A stretch of DNA of 9,651 nucleotides, from contig WTAK01000065.1 in NCBI GenBank assembly GCA_013139625.1, positions 1 through 9,651 on the forward strand, given 5' to 3'. How positions within the stretch are numbered: position 1 is the stretch's first letter; every line of letters begins with the position of its first letter. The notes under the pieces were generated by a model. That model searched no databases, was not told the DNA's origin, and worked only from the letters and a program-made list of their open reading frames with translations. Shown in pieces: positions 7,066-9,651 of this stretch. Position numbers and translations under genes: made by a program. This DNA is from Candidatus Delongbacteria bacterium (GTDB lineage: Bacteria; UBA4055).

Positions 7066-7437
7066 ATGAAAAAAATATCAATTATATTCATTCTTACGAT
7101 CATTGCGATCATTTTTGCTCAGGAATCATCCTGGCAGCAGTCTGAGACTATCAATATACAGCTTGGTGTTAGAGATAAGAATTCTAACCTTGCAGAATAC
7201 AAAGCAACTTTCAAAGTAACTGAGACAACTACTGAAAAGGCAGTTGAAACAACTATCACTGTAACTGCTGACCAATGGGGATTTGTGAATTTCCCTGAAG
7301 ATTTTGGTGTTGATGCTTTAAAAGGTGATTATGATTGGACTTGTACTGTAGCCGGTAAAATAGTTACTTACGGGAAGTTCGATTTTAAGAAAACCGGTAA
7401 CATGGCAAGAGTTCTTACTTACAAGAAAGTGAAGTAG
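7066..7437 (+). CDS. Small secreted or periplasmic protein of unknown function
   Basis: A 123-residue protein I do not recognise. Residues 1-18 form a clear signal peptide: MKK, then a long hydrophobic run of Ile, Leu and Phe, with likely cleavage after A18 (before QESSWQQ). There is no lipobox cysteine, so the mature protein, about 105 residues, should be soluble in the periplasm or secreted. The mature part is rich in alternating Thr, Val and aromatic residues (TTTEKAVETTITVTADQWGF), which suggests a beta-sandwich. It has one cysteine, in the DWTCTVAG region. AGGAGA at 7055-7060 just before the ATG is a good ribosome site. The rimK-like gene starts one base after its stop, so the two are almost certainly cotranscribed. 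No catalytic motif is evident and no function is proposed. Confidence 0.8.
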   Translation: MKKISIIFILTIIAIIFAQESSWQQSETINIQLGVRDKNSNLAEYKATFKVTETTTEKAVETTITVTADQWGFVNFPEDFGVDALKGDYDWTCTVAGKIVTYGKFDFKKTGNMARVLTYKKVK

Positions 7438-7438
7438 A

Positions 7439-8353
7439 ATGAAAATCGGCATACTTACAGCGACCATAACGGAAAGTGATTTCTTCCCGAATATAATCGA
7501 GCTAAAAAAAATAGCAGAGAAAAGAGGGCACACCGTTGATATTTTCAAAAATGGGGAGTTCAACTTATTCATCGAGAATGGAGCAACTAAGTTATTTTAC
7601 AACAAGGAACCTTTCACTGTAGCTGATTACGATATCGTACTCAACAGAATATCTGTCAGAGAAAAAAGTAATGCTGAGTATTATGTAGCAAACGAATTTA
7701 TACATGCCAATATCCCTTTCTTTAATACACCTGAATCTATTGCGAAAGCTCGAAATAAGCTGCTTTCATTACAGATTATGGCTGATCTCGGAGTAAATCT
7801 TACTCGTTCAGCAGTAGTAAGACGATGTGAGGATATTGAATTTGCAATCTCGAAGTTCCAATTCCCTGTGGTGCTGAAGAACATCTTTGGGTCACTTGGA
7901 AGCTCTACCCTGTTGATCTATGACATGAAGCAACTGAGATCAACCTTTGATTATCTCTGGAATATCAACCGTAATGAAATAATACTCATTCAGGAATTTG
8001 TGGAAGCTGATGATAAGACAATCTCTGATTTCAGGGTCTTTGTACTTGGTGATGAGGTCATTGCCTCTATGAAGAGAACTAATTCGGATGATGATTTCAG
8101 GGCGAATTATAAAAAAGGTGCATCTGTAAAACTTGCTGAGATCACTGAAACTGAAAAAGATCAGTGTTTATTGATCGCTAAGACTTTCGGACTTGATATT
8201 GCAGGTGTAGATTTTATTAGAACAAGCAATGGACCTGTATTCCTTGAGGTTAATTCCAATCCCGGAATTGAAGGAATAAGAAAAGCCACCCAAGCGGATG
8301 GCTTCGACATTTTAGATAAGATCGTGGATTATTTAGAAAGCAGAGTTGGGTGA
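7439..8353 (+). CDS. RimK-like ATP-grasp ligase (glutamate ligase family)
   Basis: ATP-grasp enzyme of the RimK family, which ligates amino acids (glutamate in E. coli RimK, onto ribosomal protein S6) to a carboxylate acceptor. The 304-residue protein aligns by eye with RimK throughout: MKIGILTA start, IAKARNKLLSLQIMADLGV (101-119), VVLK with K147, a glycine loop GSLGSS (151-156), QEFVE (185-189), DFRVFVLGDEV (197-207), FRANYKKG (220-227), DIAGVDF (253-259) and the metal/ATP motif LEVNSNPG (269-276). The start is one base after the preceding gene. The acceptor is unknown, and tetrahydromethanopterin/F420-type ligases are related alternatives. Its last 29 codons and stop are repeated at 9396-9485, with the ORF6N gene between. 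The reading frame here is intact, so this is the functional copy, possibly with a 3' end supplied by the insert. Confidence 0.88.
   Translation: MKIGILTATITESDFFPNIIELKKIAEKRGHTVDIFKNGEFNLFIENGATKLFYNKEPFTVADYDIVLNRISVREKSNAEYYVANEFIHANIPFFNTPESIAKARNKLLSLQIMADLGVNLTRSAVVRRCEDIEFAISKFQFPVVLKNIFGSLGSSTLLIYDMKQLRSTFDYLWNINRNEIILIQEFVEADDKTISDFRVFVLGDEVIASMKRTNSDDDFRANYKKGASVKLAEITETEKDQCLLIAKTFGLDIAGVDFIRTSNGPVFLEVNSNPGIEGIRKATQADGFDILDKIVDYLESRVG
8264..8353 (+). repeat. Direct repeat, copy 1: 3' end of the rimK-like gene
   Basis: This stretch encodes residues G276 to the stop of the RimK-like protein. It matches 9396-9485 over 90 bases with no gap and 8 substitutions. Identity runs as blocks of 27, 29, 13 and 12 bases, broken by a six-base patch at 8291-8296 (5 differences), a single change (GTG to GTT) and a two-base change at 8340-8341. 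Matching stops at both outer edges. Confidence 0.95.
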
Positions 8354-8354
8354 T

Positions 8355-9245
8355 CTACTCTATATTCTTAATTTTATCCATTAATCGAAACGCATCTTTA
8401 TCAAACTTTGAAAATGCAAACCATTTCTTCCCCAAATCTTTCAATGAAGCTCCAAAATGATAAATATCCTTCTCATCAATAATGATAAATCTGTCATGAG
8501 ATAGTTTAAATACTTTAACCTCAATAGAAAAATACTGTTTTTCAAATTTATCGATATTTAATTTAAGCTTATCGGAAATTGACTTGGTCAATATTTTCAC
8601 ATTAATATTCTTCTTTACATCTGACAAATGAACTAAAACCGTATTATCAATATAATTATCTATGATCAATATTGATTTTTTTGCACTTCTAAAAATATCA
8701 GAAACAAATTTATATGCATCAAATATCTCACCATAAAAGAATATCCTTTTATTTGGAATTAATTCTTTACTCTCCAATTCAGAAAACACTTTGTCAAATT
8801 TCTGATCATTTTCCACTAATTTTACTTCAACACGGTCTAATCTTTGAAATATCTGTGCATTTGCGGAAATAATTTTGCGCATCTCAACAAATTCTTTAAT
8901 TATCTTAATACTAATTTTAATAGCAATATCACTTTTCAGAACACCTGCAAGCATTGCAACACCTTGCTCTGTAAAAGCATATGGTATTTTTCGCAATCCC
9001 ATTTTATCTCCAATGGAAGTCACAAATTGTGACTTCCATTTCGCAAATTCCAAAATAGTCATTTGAAAGCAAAACTCTTGAGGAAATCTTTCTTTATTTC
9101 TTTTCACTGCTTGATTTAGAACTTTAGTCTCTACTTTATATAACTCCGCCAGATTCCGATCAAGCATCACTTGTAAGCCGCGAATTGTAAATATTTTTTC
9201 TTTTAAACCTGATTTATCAAATTTTTTCACTTCATTTTTTTGCAT
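8355..9245 (-). CDS. ORF6N-domain protein with C-terminal phospholipase-D-like nuclease half
   Basis: A 296-residue protein with two parts. Residues about 18-123 form an ORF6N domain, a DNA-binding module common in phage and mobile-element proteins, seen in IRGLQVMLDRNLAELYKVET (21-40), KRNKERFP (48-55) and YAFTEQGVAML (89-99). A probable coiled-coil linker follows (about 130-160). Residues about 168-280 resemble a PLD-superfamily half: FYGEIFDAYKFVSDI, SILIIDNYID (191-200), then H250-x-R252-x4-D257 followed by GASLKDLGKKWFAF (265-278). The motif is HxR rather than the usual HxK, so catalysis is uncertain. A single half would need to dimerise to build a full site. The ATG at 9243-9245 follows AGGA (complement of 9252-9255) with 6-base spacing. 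The TAG stop is one base from the rimK stop, end to end. It is more AT-rich than its neighbours. Role could be element maintenance, defence or regulation; none is shown. Confidence 0.82.
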   Translation of the reverse strand: MQKNEVKKFDKSGLKEKIFTIRGLQVMLDRNLAELYKVETKVLNQAVKRNKERFPQEFCFQMTILEFAKWKSQFVTSIGDKMGLRKIPYAFTEQGVAMLAGVLKSDIAIKISIKIIKEFVEMRKIISANAQIFQRLDRVEVKLVENDQKFDKVFSELESKELIPNKRIFFYGEIFDAYKFVSDIFRSAKKSILIIDNYIDNTVLVHLSDVKKNINVKILTKSISDKLKLNIDKFEKQYFSIEVKVFKLSHDRFIIIDEKDIYHFGASLKDLGKKWFAFSKFDKDAFRLMDKIKNIE

Positions 9246-9271
9246 AATCTATCCTATTTTATTCCATATCC

Positions 9272-9293
9272 GGGAAGGCGTGGGAGCCTTCCC
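9272..9293 (-). repeat. Dispersed REP-like palindrome, copy 2 (inverted)
   Basis: Arms GGGAAGGC (9272-9279) and GCCTTCCC (9286-9293) enclose loop GTGGGA, the reverse complement of the loop in the 7014 copy. The similarity to 7009-7035 continues outward to 9298 with one mismatch. It lies 26 bases upstream of the start of the minus-strand ORF6N gene, in its 5' leader if the promoter is further right. Confidence 0.8.
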
Positions 9294-9335
9294 CTACATT
9301 CTTGGTATTCCTATATATTATTGGAATATAATAAT

Positions 9336-9373
9336 AGCAAAGTGTCAAATAGTGACCCTTTGCTCTTTTTTTT
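9336..9373 (+). terminator. Terminator-like hairpin with no + strand gene directly upstream
   Basis: AGCAAAG (9336-9342) pairs with CTTTGCT (9358-9364). After a single T/C mismatch the stem continues with GTCA (9344-9347) against TGAC (9353-9356) around a 5-base AATAG loop. Eight T residues follow (9366-9373). On the + strand this has the form of an intrinsic terminator. The nearest + strand gene upstream is rimK, nearly 1 kb away, so it could stop rimK read-through running antisense across the ORF6N gene, or end an unrecognised small transcript. Confidence 0.6.
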
Positions 9374-9395
9374 AATTTTATTTAAATTTTTTTCT

Positions 9396-9485
9396 GGAAT
9401 TGAAGGAATAAGAAAAGCCACCTTTTCAGATGGCTTCGACATTTTAGATAAGATCGTTGATTATTTAGAAATGAGAGTTGGGTGA
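9396..9485 (+). pseudogene. Orphan duplicate of the rimK 3' end
   Basis: Ninety bases encoding a 29-residue tail plus TGA, matching the end of the RimK-like protein with three residue changes (Q285F, A286S, S301M by rimK numbering) and one silent change. The sequence before it (T-rich) has no similarity to rimK, and nothing supplies a real start. An open frame does run upstream to an ATG at 9240, but it crosses the ORF6N start region, the palindrome and the terminator-like hairpin and looks fortuitous. It reads best as the displaced end of the original rimK gene. Confidence 0.85.
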
Positions 9486-9494
9486 GTTCGGATA

Positions 9495-9651
9495 TCATGG
9501 TTTTGGGTGCTTCATATCCATTTCTCTTGGAATGAAATAACCCTTTATACAATTTGGATTTCTAATAGCTATTTGTATATGATTTTTCTCCTTAAAACCA
9601 GCATTGGGATATAGATTTTTACCTTCAAAAAAGACTCCTCTCACAGAATCA
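9495..9651 (-). CDS. C-terminal end of an unidentified minus-strand gene (cut by the window edge)
   Basis: An open frame of 51 residues enters from the right edge and ends at TGA (complement of 9495-9497). The translation contains VRGVFFEGKNLYPNAGF followed by KEKNHIQIAIRNPNCIKGYF and PREMDMKHPKP, a well-formed, non-repetitive protein sequence with conserved-looking Gly, Pro, Asn and Cys positions. I do not recognise the family with enough certainty to name it. The stop is 9 bases past the end of the duplicate rimK tail, facing it, which is how the original rimK and this gene would have met before the insertion. No start is visible in the window. Confidence 0.6.
   Translation of the reverse strand, partial: DSVRGVFFEGKNLYPNAGFKEKNHIQIAIRNPNCIKGYFIPREMDMKHPKP

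Larger units (their letters stand above)
8354..9395. mobile_element. Candidate small inserted element at the 3' end of rimK
   Basis: This segment separates the two 90-base rimK tails, giving a repeat-to-repeat period of 1132 bases. It holds one minus-strand gene (ORF6N plus PLD-like), an inverted REP-like palindrome and a terminator-like hairpin. Three 60-base rows sampled inside the gene have about 18-28% G+C by hand count, against 35-47% in two rows sampled in rimK, suggesting foreign origin. No tyrosine or serine recombinase and no transposase is present, so how it moved is unknown. Alternatives are recombination with a divergent allele or a misassembly of strain variants. The insert reading is inference. 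Confidence 0.5.

Noticed and set aside
8844..9066. Two + strand open frames of 62-63 codons antisense to the ORF6N domain.
   Set aside because: Both overlap the strong ORF6N coding sequence on the other strand and show no domain or ribosome site.
9301..9328. Inverted repeat TATTCC/GGAATA with an 11-base gap.
   Set aside because: The stem is only six pairs in very AT-rich DNA and has no further support; chance is likely.
9315..9348. A minus-strand promoter for the ORF6N gene using TTGACA (complement of 9343-9348).
   Set aside because: The -10-like boxes on that strand, TATATT (complement of 9325-9330) and TAATAT (complement of 9315-9320), give spacers of 12 and 22 bases, both unsuitable. A promoter must exist nearby but I cannot place it.
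9240..9485. An 81-codon + strand open frame ending in the duplicated rimK tail.
   Set aside because: Only its last 29 codons resemble a protein. The rest crosses the opposite strand of the ORF6N start, the palindrome and the terminator-like hairpin, and has no ribosome site. It is better described as a stranded gene end.

Overview
The window is an AT-rich, gene-dense bacterial segment of ordinary metabolic and envelope genes, all on the + strand up to about 8353, followed by an accessory patch at the right end. A Lol-type lipoprotein release transporter implies an outer membrane. A complete four-subunit 2-oxoacid:ferredoxin oxidoreductase and a carbamate kinase imply anaerobic, probably amino-acid-fermenting metabolism. 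Many starts have purine-rich Shine-Dalgarno sites, strongest before korB. I cannot name the species. A low-GC anaerobe of an FCB-type or candidate phylum such as Cloacimonadota or Delongbacteria would fit, but that is inference.

Layout. 31-4385 is a tightly spaced cluster: carbamate kinase (arcC), ferredoxin subunit (korD), alpha (korA, TTG start), beta (korB, overlapping korA by one base), gamma (korC) and nucleoside diphosphate kinase (ndk). It ends at a strong intrinsic terminator (4427-4454). A sigma70-like promoter candidate (4462-4490) then leads into a second transcription unit: a LolC/E-type permease, the LolD ATPase and an McsA-like zinc-finger/UVR protein whose start lies inside lolD. 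A dispersed palindrome (7014-7035) separates this from a small secreted protein followed, after one base, by a RimK-like ATP-grasp ligase.

The right end is the unusual part. The last 29 codons plus stop of the rimK-like gene (8264-8353) occur again at 9396-9485 with no indels and 8 differences in 90 bases. Between the copies lie a minus-strand gene for an ORF6N DNA-binding domain joined to a phospholipase-D-like nuclease half, an inverted copy of the 7014 palindrome, and a terminator-like hairpin. The insert gene is visibly more AT-rich than its neighbours. Just past the second tail, the end of another minus-strand gene begins (stop 9495-9497). The simplest reading is that a small (about 1.1 kb) element integrated into the 3' end of rimK. 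It would have supplied its own copy of the gene end, so RimK stays intact, and left the old end stranded downstream. This is inference and needs comparison with relatives that lack the insert.

How the genes may work together: the oxidoreductase yields reduced ferredoxin and an acyl-CoA from a 2-oxoacid, carbamate kinase makes ATP from carbamoyl phosphate, and Ndk balances nucleoside triphosphates, a plausible fermentative energy module. The Lol genes are envelope housekeeping. No RNA genes or CRISPR arrays were seen, and no gene-free stretch exceeds 300 bases; the longest is 9246-9494.
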